Assembly (NCBI RefSeq): GCF_000970025.1
Contig: NZ_CP009528.1
Span: forward strand, 3,273,168 to 3,337,167
Direction: 5' to 3'
From: Methanosarcina barkeri MS
GTDB lineage: Archaea; Halobacteriota; Methanosarcinia; Methanosarcinales; Methanosarcinaceae
Length of the DNA: 64,000 nt
In this document: positions 27,559 through 36,561 of the stretch, one piece after another
How positions within the stretch are numbered: position 1 is the first letter of the stretch
Layout: each line of letters opens with the position of its first letter
Notes under the pieces: generated by a model
The model's database searches: none
Told to the model about the DNA's origin: nothing
What the model saw: the letters and a program-made list of their open reading frames with translations, nothing else
Made by a program: the position numbers and the translations under genes

Positions 27559-29028
27559 TCATGCCTGTTCCTGCTTTATTCTTGCAAGCATGGCTGCAAA
27601 AGCTCCTGCCGAGATCGCATCGCCTATCCCGACTGTTGCTCTGGGCTTATCTACTACCTTGGAAGGAATTAAAACTGCATCATGATCAGGCCCATAGAGG
27701 TATCCGTATTCGAACTCCTCAGGGGTACAGAGTTTCTTCCCTACACAGTAAACCTTGAAGTTCTCCAAGTCTTCCAGGCCTTTACTAGAAACCGGGACCT
27801 CCAACCCTGCTTCTACGTCCTCAAGGTTCTCAATTTTTCCTTTAAGGGCTTTGGCACCGGCAAGAGTTGAGGAAAAGAGCAGGGCATCCCTATGTTCTTT
27901 AAGTGTAAGAGGATGGCCTTTTGCAAGGATACAGATGTAAAAGCCAAGAGAATGCACATGGACTCTTTCAAGTGACAGGTCCTTTAAAAGCTGAACAGCT
28001 CCATGGTAAAGCGAGGTAATCCCATTCTCTTCTTTTCTTATCACGGAATAAGAGAGTTCTTCATGCCCCAGGACGTTCAGAGCATTTGCCACTTCCACAG
28101 TATCAAGACCTAGGGAATGAACATTTTTGGCGACAATCTCAGTCAGGATAGCCTTTCTTATTACCCGGTTCTGAATAGATGTAAGTTCTACATGAACGCG
28201 GAGTTCAGGATTTAAAGCCTTGAGTTTCTCAATAGCTTTCACGGAATGCAAAACGTAGTCCTTATACGTAGACCCATCCTCGTATTGCTCTTTTATCATC
28301 TGATAACCTGAAAGCATTGCCCCGTCAATCGGAAAAAGTGAGTCAAGGTGCTCATAGATTTCCCTGTCCATGTCAAGGCGGATCCATTTCGGGCGGGAGG
28401 AAATTATAAGACGGTTATCTCTCGGAATCTGGAATTTGCTTCCACCGCAGGTTACGTCCATGCCTTTGGAATACTCAAAGATCCAGTTGACTTTTGATTC
28501 TATTCCGGGTTTGAAGGCTTCCAGTGGGGGTTTAAGTACAACCTTTCCATCTTCTACCTTAGGGTGCAGAAGATTGTCAGAAGCCACAAAATATTCTGCC
28601 TGTTCTTCAGAAAGCCAGGGGATATATGCTATGACTTTTTTTATTTCTAGACGAGAGAGAAGATTAGAAATTATTCCTGCCTGGCCGCCCATGCGTGCAT
28701 AGTCAAAACCCAGATTATCTTTCAGCCATTCATGAATATCTGAGGTATGGGTAGGAATTTCAGCAGCTTTTCCTTCTCGCATGGAAATCAGCAGGCGAGC
28801 CATGAAATCCAGAGGCTCTTTTATTTCTCTCGGGTATGTTTCAACTCTTGCCTGAACGTCAGCTTCGTTAAAAAGCCCCATAAGCATGGACAGTTCTTTG
28901 TCTGTAAGGTGTTTGATAGCATCAATATTACTGTTGTAAGCTACAAACATACCATCCAGATAAGGAAGTGCTTTTTTGACATTGTAAACAGCATCTTTGT
29001 AGCGTTGTTCCCATTCTTGTATATCCAC
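27559..29028 (-). CDS. pfkC: ADP-specific phosphofructokinase
   Basis: Phosphorylates fructose-6-phosphate with ADP as donor, the archaeal modified Embden-Meyerhof step. The 489 aa length fits. Key stretches are LDGMFVAYNSNIDAIKHL near the N-terminus (sugar site), ARMGGQAGIISNLLSRL, and ATVGIGDAISAGAF at the C-terminus with the catalytic Asp of the GXGD motif. The start is GTG with AGGGGG about 9 bases upstream. The NXXE position reads GLDTVEV, that is D rather than N. In Methanosarcina this enzyme serves glycogen breakdown. It is followed by a paralogue at 25920. Confidence 0.92.
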   Translation of the reverse strand: MDIQEWEQRYKDAVYNVKKALPYLDGMFVAYNSNIDAIKHLTDKELSMLMGLFNEADVQARVETYPREIKEPLDFMARLLISMREGKAAEIPTHTSDIHEWLKDNLGFDYARMGGQAGIISNLLSRLEIKKVIAYIPWLSEEQAEYFVASDNLLHPKVEDGKVVLKPPLEAFKPGIESKVNWIFEYSKGMDVTCGGSKFQIPRDNRLIISSRPKWIRLDMDREIYEHLDSLFPIDGAMLSGYQMIKEQYEDGSTYKDYVLHSVKAIEKLKALNPELRVHVELTSIQNRVIRKAILTEIVAKNVHSLGLDTVEVANALNVLGHEELSYSVIRKEENGITSLYHGAVQLLKDLSLERVHVHSLGFYICILAKGHPLTLKEHRDALLFSSTLAGAKALKGKIENLEDVEAGLEVPVSSKGLEDLENFKVYCVGKKLCTPEEFEYGYLYGPDHDAVLIPSKVVDKPRATVGIGDAISAGAFAAMLARIKQEQA

Positions 29029-29363
29029 TTAACAAACCCCCTGGAAATATAGATATAAACCTGAAATAATTTTCAGGAATTAGGAGAAACCAGGATTTTT
29101 CCCGAAGTAATTTTGCTTAAATTTCGAATTAATCCGAGTTACATATTTTATTTCCTGTTACCTGTTTTTCAGCCTGTACATCAATTCTGTAGTCAGTCCT
29201 GTATTTTCATTCAGTCAGTCCTGTATTTTCAGTCTTACTTTTTCAAGCTGGTTTTTTCAGTCCTGTTTTTTCAGTCCTGTATTGCAATAAGTAATATACT
29301 GGCTTTAAGCTGTGTTCAATATTGTATTAAGTATCCAACACTGCATTAAACTATGTTTCACCA
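29029..29363. other. Intergenic region with pyrimidine-rich repeats
   Basis: Bases about 29185-29285 are imperfect copies of ttttttcagtcctgtatttt, five or six times. Otherwise AT-rich. It separates argJ from pfkC; both are on the minus strand. Confidence 0.7.
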
Positions 29364-30551
29364 TCAGGTAGTATATTCGGCGTTAATCCTGACATAGTCA
29401 TAGGTCAGGTCGCAACCCCAGGCTGTTGCCTGTTCCTCTCCCAGATTGAGATCAAGGGTAATGACAATTTCTTCATTTGCCATTATTTTTTTCAAAAGTT
29501 TGAGATCCGAAGAACTGGAAATCTCGCCGGAATTTACAAGTTCAACCACTTCTCCTCCTCCTGAGAAAGAAAGGGAAAGCAGTTCCTGTTCAAGTTCGGC
29601 ACCTGAATAGCCTGCGGCGGCTACAACCCTTCCCCAGTTTGGGTCCTTTCCAAAAATTGCTGACTTAACCAGAGGAGAACGTACAATTGCCTTTGCAGCA
29701 AATTTAGCGTCCTCATGTGTTTTTGCGCCCACTACCCTAGCTTCAATAAGTTTTGTAGCTCCTTCTCCGTCTTTTGCCATTTTCTTTGCAAGCTCGGTGA
29801 AGACATAAATCAGCCCCTCCTCAAAGTCATCCAGACAATCCATACAGGGCTTGACTCCAGACTTGCAGGTGGAAGTAAGGAGTACCATGTCGTTTGTGCT
29901 TGTGTCCCCATCCACCACAACCATATTGAAAGTTTTATCCACTGCTATTCTGAGAGCAGCATCCAGTACGTCGGCAGGCACTTTCGCATCGGTATATGCA
30001 AAACAGAGCATAGTTCCCATATTGGGCTCGATCATCCCCGAACCTTTGGCAATTGCTCCGATCCTGATCCCGCAGTCCATCTCAATAGCTACTTCTTTTA
30101 TGACTCTATCCGTGGTCATCATTGCTTTTGCAGCTTCACGACTGCACTCAGGAGAACTGCCCAGCCCATTGAGAACTTCAGGAAGATGTTCCGTGATTAA
30201 GGAGACATCAAGCCTTCTGCCAATTACTCCTGTCGAGGCAACTGCAACCGTGTCAGCTTCAAGACCAAGATTCTGGGCAAGTACGGATGCCATCTCCATA
30301 GCATCCAGAAAGCCGTCATCACCTGTAAAGGCATTAGCGTTTCCGCTATTTACAATTAATCCCGAAAGACGGTGATGAGTATCAATTACTCCCTTACTAA
30401 GAGTAACCGGAGCTGCCGTGACCTTATTTTTTGTAAAAACGCCTGCTGCCGGCCCCTCTGCAAGAATAACAGTCAATCCCAGTTTTCCGGCTTTAATCCC
30501 GTTTGCAGATACGCCCTTTACTGCACAGATTCCACCTTCGATTTCCTTCAT
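29364..30551 (-). CDS. argJ: Bifunctional glutamate/ornithine N-acetyltransferase
   Basis: Transfers acetyl from N-acetylornithine to glutamate (and may use acetyl-CoA) in the cyclic arginine pathway. The protein is autocleaved at the conserved K-G-(S)GMIEPNMGTMLCF site (about residue 190), where the Thr of the TM-T-MLCF region becomes the nucleophile. The start MKEIEGGICAVKGV at 30551 is preceded by GGAGAG at proper spacing; an upstream in-frame ATG at 30602 would overlap the CBS gene and lacks support. The 395-aa product is normal length. It is last in the argC-CBS-argJ group. Confidence 0.95.
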   Translation of the reverse strand: MKEIEGGICAVKGVSANGIKAGKLGLTVILAEGPAAGVFTKNKVTAAPVTLSKGVIDTHHRLSGLIVNSGNANAFTGDDGFLDAMEMASVLAQNLGLEADTVAVASTGVIGRRLDVSLITEHLPEVLNGLGSSPECSREAAKAMMTTDRVIKEVAIEMDCGIRIGAIAKGSGMIEPNMGTMLCFAYTDAKVPADVLDAALRIAVDKTFNMVVVDGDTSTNDMVLLTSTCKSGVKPCMDCLDDFEEGLIYVFTELAKKMAKDGEGATKLIEARVVGAKTHEDAKFAAKAIVRSPLVKSAIFGKDPNWGRVVAAAGYSGAELEQELLSLSFSGGGEVVELVNSGEISSSSDLKLLKKIMANEEIVITLDLNLGEEQATAWGCDLTYDYVRINAEYTT

Positions 30552-30570
30552 GAAAGACTCTCCTTTTTCC

Positions 30571-31035
30571 TCAGAGCTTTGCAAGACCTTTGATAATATC
30601 ACCGCGAGTAATGATCCCCACCACGCGGTTGTCTTCAGTTACAGGAAGCCTGTTGATCCTGTGCCTTATCATATGCTCGGATGCCTCTTCAATAGATGCC
30701 TCGGAAGAGATCGTGTGCACATCCCTTATCATAATCTCTTCTATCTTTGTGGAACCCACATCAGAGAGCATATTCTTTGTTTCCTCCCAGCCAAGGAGTT
30801 CCCTGATAGGAACCTCTATAACCTCAAAGGGGCTTGGAAGCCAGAGTTCCCCCTTTTCGGGGAGTATCAGCAGTTTTAACAAGTCCGCTTCGCTTATGAT
30901 TCCCACAAGCTCCTCACCTTCAAGGACAGGTGCTCCACTTATATCGTTTTCCTTCAGGATTCTTGCCGCTTCCCGGACTGTATCATCAGGCTTACAGAAA
31001 ACAACGTTCGGGTTCATGACATCTTTTACCTTCAT
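30571..31035 (-). CDS. Protein with two CBS domains
   Basis: A 154-aa protein made of a CBS pair: residues 1-60 (MKVKDVMNPNVVFCKPDDTVREAARILKENDISGAPVLEGEELVGIISEADLL in sense) and 85-154 (IEEIMIRDVHTISSEASIEEASEHMIRHRINRLPVTEDNRVVGIITRGDII). CBS pairs bind adenosine nucleotides or S-adenosylmethionine and regulate partners. It lies between argC and argJ with 19 bases to argJ, so it may tune arginine synthesis by energy state; that is inference. No attached effector domain is present. Confidence 0.92.
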   Translation of the reverse strand: MKVKDVMNPNVVFCKPDDTVREAARILKENDISGAPVLEGEELVGIISEADLLKLLILPEKGELWLPSPFEVIEVPIRELLGWEETKNMLSDVGSTKIEEIMIRDVHTISSEASIEEASEHMIRHRINRLPVTEDNRVVGIITRGDIIKGLAKL

Positions 31036-31112
31036 CTGACTATACCCCTTGAGACAAATTTTATTCTTTAATTTAATCCGTCACCAGTTATATTTTCTTG
31101 CTTTGGCTATGC

Positions 31113-32126
31113 TTACGGAGCCGCAGCAGGCATCCAGAGCCCAGATTTCTCGTCCAGCCCGAACATAAGGTTCATATTCTGAATAGCCTGCCCTGATGCG
31201 CCTTTGACCAGGTTATCGATTGCCGAGAGGACAACAACCCTGTTATTTTCTTTATCAGCTTCAAAGCTTATATCGCAGAAGTTAGAACCTCTGACTGCGG
31301 TTAGGGAGGGAACTCCTGAAGGGAACCTTATAAACGGCCTGTCCCTGTAAAATTCCTCGTAAATCGTCTTTAAGTCGTCCGCGGAGAGAGGTTCCTTTGT
31401 AAAGAGGTGAGCAGTTGTAAAGATCCCCCTGATAGATGGAATTACGTGGGGAGTGAAATTGATGTTCCTAAGCTTTCCTTCAAGCCCTGTCAGTTCCTGG
31501 ACAATTTCAGCCTTATGCCTGTGAGCTGTAAGTTTGTATGGGATGATATTTTCCGCCAGGTTTGGATAATGTGAGTTTTGAGTGGGCGAGATCCCTGCTC
31601 CTGAGATTCCTGTCTTGGAATCAAAAACCGCAATATCGAGAAGTCCAGCTGCTGCAAGTGGTGCTGCTGCAAGGATTGAACCTGTAGGAAAACATCCTGG
31701 ATTTGCCACGAAATTCTCTTTTGCAACTTCGGGGTGGAGCTCTACAAGCCCGTAAACAGCATTCCTTGGGTCACTATGCTTTATCCCGTAGATTTTCTCA
31801 AATTCCGAGGTTTCAAGCCTATAGTCTGCGCTAAGGTCAACAACCTTAGTGTTGCCATCAAGCAGTTCAGGTACATAGTTCATGGCAGATCCGTGAGGTA
31901 CTGCAAGAAAGACTACGTCACAACGCTCCCTGATATCTTCAGAATCAGGATTTTCATAATTGAGGTCGAGAAAACCTTCAAGATGCTTATGAGTGCTCGT
32001 TACGGGCTTCCCTGCAAGACTTCGGGAAGTTGCCAGCTCCAGCTTAACATTTGGGTGGTTAACGAGCAAGCGCAGGAGTTCTCCTCCCGTATATCCCGAA
32101 GCTCCTATTATTCCAGCCTTAATCAT
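31113..32126 (-). CDS. argC: N-acetyl-gamma-glutamyl-phosphate reductase
   Basis: Reduces N-acetylglutamyl phosphate to the semialdehyde with NADPH. Residues 1-150 form a Rossmann domain (IKAGIIGASGYTGGELLRLL). The catalytic cysteine is in VANPGCFPTGSILAAAPL (about 147). The C-terminal part has HKAEIVQEL, HVIPSIRGIFTTAH and ASGQAIQNMNLMFG. ATG at 32126 is preferred to a GTG three codons upstream. A TATA-like sequence on the minus strand lies near 32190. First gene of the arg group here. Confidence 0.96.
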   Translation of the reverse strand: MIKAGIIGASGYTGGELLRLLVNHPNVKLELATSRSLAGKPVTSTHKHLEGFLDLNYENPDSEDIRERCDVVFLAVPHGSAMNYVPELLDGNTKVVDLSADYRLETSEFEKIYGIKHSDPRNAVYGLVELHPEVAKENFVANPGCFPTGSILAAAPLAAAGLLDIAVFDSKTGISGAGISPTQNSHYPNLAENIIPYKLTAHRHKAEIVQELTGLEGKLRNINFTPHVIPSIRGIFTTAHLFTKEPLSADDLKTIYEEFYRDRPFIRFPSGVPSLTAVRGSNFCDISFEADKENNRVVVLSAIDNLVKGASGQAIQNMNLMFGLDEKSGLWMPAAAP

Positions 32127-32892
32127 AAGTGTCACTGCCTGTGTAATACTAATACAAGATAATTAAATTTGTTATTGGAAAAAACAAATATAAAATCTGT
32201 TTCTATTATTAATTGATGTTACGAGATCTGCTCGAAAAGCTGGCTCCGGCTGCAGAGCCATACCTTTTTCTTCTTAAATACAGTTTTTCAAAGTATATAT
32301 CAGCTTGTAATCGATATCAGTAGATATTCTGTTCATAATTGAATAATAAAGGGAATTAGATATGATCTCTCGAAATCGAATTAGAAAGTGAGTTAGTAGA
32401 TATGTTGAGTTAGATATGTTGAGTTAGATATGTTGAGTTAGATATGCTTGTTCATAAACAGATCTCAAAGGAAATCTACTTGATAATTGAGAATTTTTCC
32501 TGAAAGCTTCTGCCTTGAGTCCAAACCTACTGCTGATTGCTTACTTTCGTAAAGGACCAGAAGTTTACTTTCCGCGGCTCAGAGCATCTAGCTAGAAGCT
32601 GCTTAATCATAAGGAAGTCTTATAAAGGAAACTCCCCAAATTTGTCAGTAAATTAAATTGTGAAGGTTTTCTTTCATTATTCTATAGAGAACGATTCATA
32701 TAATTTTAAATCAGTAAGACTTAAATTTTTTAATATATAAATATATTCCAGATGAGAATTGCTAAGGCACTTAGCGCCGGAAACAGAAAGTTCACAGATA
32801 GTTCACAGGTAAATGATTTTATCTTTGGAGAATCTTTTACTATATAGGAAAATTTGCTATATACCCCTTAAAGTTTCAGGAAGAAAAAAATC
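32127..32892. other. Intergenic region between argC and the deoxyribosyltransferase
   Basis: Divergent promoter region of about 770 bases. It contains a minus-strand TATA box for argC near 32190, a GC-rich hairpin ggctc-gagcc at about 32244-32261 followed by T-rich sequence on the plus strand, a 14-bp tandem repeat (32390-32447) and a plus-strand TATA-like tatatag near 32841 for the next gene. No gene seen. Confidence 0.55.
32390..32447. repeat. Tandem repeat, 14-bp unit
   Basis: gttagatatgttga repeated about four times, with edges less exact. Confidence 0.9.
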
Positions 32893-33315
32893 ATGAACAA
32901 GAAGAAGAAAATCTATCTTGCAGGCCCCCTCTTCAGTCATGCAGAACTCGAATATAACCGTAGATTGAGAGATTTGCTTCTCAGTAAAGGCTTTTCGGTT
33001 TTTTTGCCCCAGGAAGACGCAGAGGATACCATAGACGAACGCGAAAAACTGAACCAAGAATGTATTTTCAATAAATGTGTAGAAGGTGTAGACGGTTCTG
33101 ACATTGTAGTTGCAGTCCTTGATGGTGTGGATGTAGATTCAGGAACTGCCTGGGAGATAGGCTACGCTTATGCAAAGGAAAAGCCTGTTATCGGGGTTCG
33201 AACCGACTTTCGTTCTCTCTCCGACGGGATTGTTAACCTTATGGTAGAAATGGCTATAGTCTCCCTTGCAAAGAATGAAGACGAACTGCTGAAAATAATA
33301 GAAAAATTCAGGTAA
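32893..33315 (+). CDS. Nucleoside 2-deoxyribosyltransferase family protein
   Basis: A 140-aa Rossmann-like protein. It starts MNKKKKIYLAGPLFSHAE, the family's IYLAGP-F motif, and has VVAVLDGVDVDSGTAWEIGYAYAKEKPVIGVRTD, where the Glu of AWEIGYA is the expected nucleophile. Family members swap bases between deoxynucleosides, or hydrolyse modified nucleoside monophosphates in nucleotide-pool cleansing. Length is typical. A CAGGAAG site precedes the ATG. Monocistronic. Confidence 0.9.
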   Translation: MNKKKKIYLAGPLFSHAELEYNRRLRDLLLSKGFSVFLPQEDAEDTIDEREKLNQECIFNKCVEGVDGSDIVVAVLDGVDVDSGTAWEIGYAYAKEKPVIGVRTDFRSLSDGIVNLMVEMAIVSLAKNEDELLKIIEKFR

Positions 33316-33876
33316 CTAGCACCGGCTTCTAACTGTTTCTATTCCTTAAATTTTTGATTCTGGACTATTTTTGGTTCTAGACTATTTTTGGTTCTAGACT
33401 ATTTTTGGTTCTAGACTATTTTTGAGTCTGGACTATTTTTGAGTCTGGACTTTTGAGTCTGGACTTTTGAGTCTGGACTTTTGAGTCTGGACTATTTTTG
33501 GTCCTAGCCTTTCTTTGGTCCCAACTTTCCTTTGCTCAGAACTACTTTTGACCCAAATTGCTTTTCCCGTTCACCAAAATATACTCTTGAAGACAAAATC
33601 CAGATAACATATAAGGAGTTGTACTGGCGCACTTCGTTGCTTGCATGGATCTGTTCACGCCACCGCTTTAAATATGGGGTTTAAAGAAATTATTAATGAT
33701 TAGAGTTTCAGTTTAATAACTTGAAGACACAACCAACTATCGGTTTCCTTAGATTAGTTATATTTTTGCGGTTGAGGGCATATGTAATACGAACAAAAAA
33801 GATAGGTTCCGAAGTAAAATAGGCATGATTAAAGATGAAGCCAAATATGCAGGTTTTGAAAATCTGATGTACAGGC
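33316..33876. other. Intergenic region with a minisatellite
   Basis: Dominated by the repeat at 33361-33510. The rest is ordinary AT-rich sequence without a gene or tRNA that I can recognise. Confidence 0.6.
33361..33510. repeat. Tandem repeat, 12-18-bp units
   Basis: Blocks of actatttttggttctag, then gactatttttgagtctg, then a shortened gacttttgagtctg, then back to the long form. The block order suggests repeated slippage or unequal exchange. Confidence 0.95.
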
Positions 33877-34644
33877 TTATTTTTTCTCGACATTGAACTT
33901 TGAGATCTCCAGGAACCAATAGCCTCCTCTTAAGACCATTTCACTCTCCATGACCTTTATTTTGTTTTTGAACAACGGGCCGTCGGTAACAAAAGTATGG
34001 AACTCCCCGTTTTCACCACACGGATCGATTGAAGGATTGTGATTTTTCAGGTCGCGTATGAAATTTTCATTGATCTTTCGGCCCAGCCACTCTTTCCCTA
34101 GCAAATCGGCTTTGACGCTGAGCAAGATCGCCTCAAACCCAGAATCTATGAGGTCATTTATGATCTGTTCGGAATTCCTCTGCCAGAGAGGCATTATTAA
34201 CTCGAGGCCCAGTTCCCCACAGATCCTGTCTACAAGGTTTTTGTGTGTGTCAATATGCCCAAAAACAGCCCCATCTATTTTCTCCCCGCTATCCCTTAAA
34301 TTACGGACCACTTTTTTGAACTCCTGTTCATATGAAACAAAGTCTTTATGGATAAGAGGAATTCCAAGCGCCTCAGCTTGTGCATAAACCAGGTCAGGAC
34401 TGATGTCATGGGAGCCACGCCTCTGAATTTCCCTGAAGTTCAGAAGATGGGAGACCTCAAAACCTTTTGAGATTGCCCTGTAACATGCGAAACAACCGTC
34501 CTTTCCTCCGGTCCACGAAACAACCACCCTGCCTTTATCGATCTTGCTTTCATCGATTTTGCTTTCATCGATCTCGCTTTCATCGATCTCGCTTTCATCG
34601 ATCTCGCTTTCATCGTTCTTAATCGAAGTTGGATTGGTACTCAT
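33877..34644 (-). CDS. Diphthine--ammonia ligase-type ATP pyrophosphatase (Dph6/MJ0570 family)
   Basis: The family catalyses the last step of diphthamide synthesis on translation factor 2 with ATP and ammonia. The PP-loop is VVSWTGGKDGCFACYRA (about 36-52). Other family motifs are HDISPDLVYAQAEALGIPLIHKDF, GAVFGHID and HNPSIDPCGENGEFHTFVTDGPLF near the C-terminus. At 255 aa it is slightly long because residues 12-36 are a run of ESEID/ESKID pentapeptides made by a 15-bp repeat. Normal proteins begin near the PP-loop. The ATG at 34644 touches a GGGAG directly; a GTG close to the PP-loop is an alternative start. Confidence 0.87.
   Translation of the reverse strand: MSTNPTSIKNDESEIDESEIDESEIDESKIDESKIDKGRVVVSWTGGKDGCFACYRAISKGFEVSHLLNFREIQRRGSHDISPDLVYAQAEALGIPLIHKDFVSYEQEFKKVVRNLRDSGEKIDGAVFGHIDTHKNLVDRICGELGLELIMPLWQRNSEQIINDLIDSGFEAILLSVKADLLGKEWLGRKINENFIRDLKNHNPSIDPCGENGEFHTFVTDGPLFKNKIKVMESEMVLRGGYWFLEISKFNVEKK
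34536..34620. repeat. 15-bp tandem repeat at the 5' end of the Dph6 gene
   Basis: Five to six copies of tcgctttcatcgatc (plus strand), in frame, each adding five residues to the N-terminus of the enzyme. Confidence 0.95.
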
Positions 34645-35012
34645 CTCCCATATACATGCACAATTCGAAAAAAAAGATTTTGTTTTTTACTGGCCTTCTG
34701 CATGAGTAGTCCTCAAAATCTCCCTGAAGCCAGGCTTCTTTCCGTAAATCAGCAAATAAGCTATTGAAGAGTCGATCGGCTTGAAAGCACGATAATTCGT
34801 GGGCAGAGACAAAGAGGATGAAGAGGAGTTATAAAGATGACCTATATAATAATGAAGTGGAAAACCTTCTCTTCGTAATTAAATATGTAATTACATCAAA
34901 TTGCAATTAATTGAGAAAAGATCAATTGCAGAAGCTAAAATCTATAACGATTATTAAGTAAAAAAATTTTAATATAGTATGCCTGACATAGTAACTACTG
35001 GAGGTTAAAATA
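34645..35012. other. Divergent intergenic region
   Basis: About 370 bases between the Dph6-type gene (minus) and the small protein at 35013 (plus). AT-rich with no distinct repeat. Promoters of both genes are expected here. Confidence 0.5.
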
Positions 35013-35183
35013 GTGACCTTTGTGAACGGCTATACTTTTAGAAAAGTGAAAACTTCACATGGGCCTGATATGTACGTCTCCAGATATGGGAAGCTGGTAA
35101 AGATCGTGCCATTCAGTCCACAGGTGGAGTTCTCTGAAAAATACACCAGTGACTTGATCCACCAAATCGAGTCAGTGGAGTGA
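35013..35183 (+). CDS. Small basic protein, 56 aa, unknown function
   Basis: A short frame beginning with GTG at 35013, with a strong TGGAGGT site at 34999-35005. It encodes a compact protein: VNGYTFRKVKTSHGPDMY, then a strand-rich middle (VSRYGKLVKIVPFSPQ) and a charged tail, FSEKYTSDLIHQIESVE. The ribosome site, codon choice and lack of low complexity support a real gene. I do not recognise a family. A short hairpin (ccgag/ctttcgg) and T-run about 70-90 bases downstream may terminate it. Confidence 0.65.
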   Translation: MTFVNGYTFRKVKTSHGPDMYVSRYGKLVKIVPFSPQVEFSEKYTSDLIHQIESVE

Positions 35184-35621
35184 AATAATAGCAAGTTTTT
35201 CCGACTTTTTCTTTTTGATTCGGACTTATTTTTGTGAAAGCTTTTTTTCAGGCCGAGGCTCTTTCGGTCTGGCATTTTTTAGACTACTTTTACTATATAT
35301 ATAGCTTGTGCTTTTTATAATTTTTTATACACAGTTGTTACGCTCAGAAATTTTCAGGGATTTTCAGGAATTTTCAAGGACTTTCAGGGACTTTCAGTTT
35401 AGAATACCTGATTTATGAAAGCATTTGTTAACTTTACATAGGTAAAAGAAACCTTAACAAATAGAAAGCAGGTAAAATAATCTTCAATTACAGGGAAAAG
35501 CATAAATGTTAGAAATTATAGGGAAACCATTAAGTTGATCATGGAATAAGAAAAATCGATGAATGACCAATATAAAGGAAAGTCGATGAATTGCTCCAAA
35601 ATATAAAGGAAAGTTGATGAA
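35184..35621. other. Intergenic region with short repeats
   Basis: Contains a 10-bp repeat (a-ttttcaggg, about 35348-35398, five copies) and a 31-33-bp direct repeat (about 35556-35586 and 35587-35620: atataaaggaaagt-gatgaattg). The second copy supplies the ribosome site and TTG start of the next gene. Confidence 0.75.
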
Positions 35622-36044
35622 TTGATTAGAAGCTACAGGAAAACAGATCTTGAAGAGATGGTAAAGATCTGGTACGAAGCCTCAGTTATTGCACATTTCT
35701 TTATCCCTGCCTCGTTCTGGGCTTCGCAAAAGAACGCAATGAAGGAGGAGTACCTTCCACTCGCCGAAAACTTTGTTTTTGAGGAAGAAGGGCAGATTTC
35801 AGGATTCATCTCCCTTGTTGGGAAACATGTCTGCGCCCTTTTCGTTGCGCCGGAAATGCAGGGTCGAGGAATTGGCAGAGCTCTTTTAGAATATGCAAAA
35901 ACCCTGAAAGGGAGGCTCTCTCTCAAAGTTTACAGAGAAAACGAGAGTGCCTTTCACTTTTATGAAAAGTGTGGGTTTGTGGCGACTGGTGAAGAGATTG
36001 ATGAGTATACAGGTTGTGCGCAGATCTTGATGGAATGGAAATAA
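35622..36044 (+). CDS. GNAT-family N-acetyltransferase
   Basis: A 140-aa acetyl-CoA-dependent acetyltransferase. It opens IRSYRKTDLEEMVKIWYEAS and has the acetyl-CoA loop LFVAPEMQGRGIGRALLEYAK (about 78-98) and the C-terminal NESAFHFYEKCGFVATGEE motif. It resembles the YjaB/PhnO type. Start is TTG with GGAAAG upstream. Substrate unknown. Confidence 0.9.
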   Translation: MIRSYRKTDLEEMVKIWYEASVIAHFFIPASFWASQKNAMKEEYLPLAENFVFEEEGQISGFISLVGKHVCALFVAPEMQGRGIGRALLEYAKTLKGRLSLKVYRENESAFHFYEKCGFVATGEEIDEYTGCAQILMEWK

Positions 36045-36180
36045 AATCAGGTAAATTCAAAAATAGAAAGGATCTGTTGACGGGCTGGAGATTTAAACAC
36101 GTTATTTTGAGGAACTGAGGGATTTTAATGCATTCTGACAGTGGGAACCATAAAAAAGCTGAAATAAAAAACTATGGGAC

Positions 36181-36450
36181 TTACTAACTCATCTTACTAA
36201 CTCATCTTACTAACTCATCTTACTAACTCATCTTACTAACTCATCTTACTAACTCATCTTACTAACTCATCTTACCAACTCATCTTACTAACTCATCTTA
36301 CTAACTCTTCTTACTAACTCTTCTTACTAACTCTTCTTACTAACTCTTCTTACTAACTCTTCTTACTAACTCTTCTTACTAACTCTTCTTACTAACTCAT
36401 CTGACTAACTCATCTGACTAACTCATCTGACTAACTCATCTGACTAACTC
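36181..36450. repeat. 13-bp minisatellite, about 20 copies, upstream of hsdM
   Basis: Twenty or so units of ttactaactcatc. Variants are grouped: first actcatctt, then actcttctt, then actcatctga. It ends 111 bases before the hsdM start codon. Confidence 0.97.
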
Positions 36451-36490
36451 TTATTCTTAGCAAAATATTGCTATTGACAGAAAATAGCGA

Positions 36491-36555
36491 TCAACACTTA
36501 AATCAATAATTCTATCCAGTATGCAAACTATCCTGAGTTACTGTTTAAGTGTTGA
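36491..36555. promoter_or_regulatory. 12-bp inverted repeat around the hsdM promoter region
   Basis: tcaacacttaaa (36491-36502) and its exact reverse complement (36544-36555) flank 41 bases, ending 6 bases before the hsdM ATG. The left arm includes a TATA-like acttaaat. This is a possible operator that limits methylase expression. Confidence 0.45.
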
Positions 36556-36561
36556 GAATCC

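Noticed and set aside
32240-32290. tRNA or small RNA at the GC-rich hairpin upstream of argC
   Set aside because: One hairpin only; no cloverleaf, anticodon arm or T-arm sequence could be built around it.
36181-36450. CRISPR array
   Set aside because: The 13-bp units are contiguous without spacers; no cas genes in the window.
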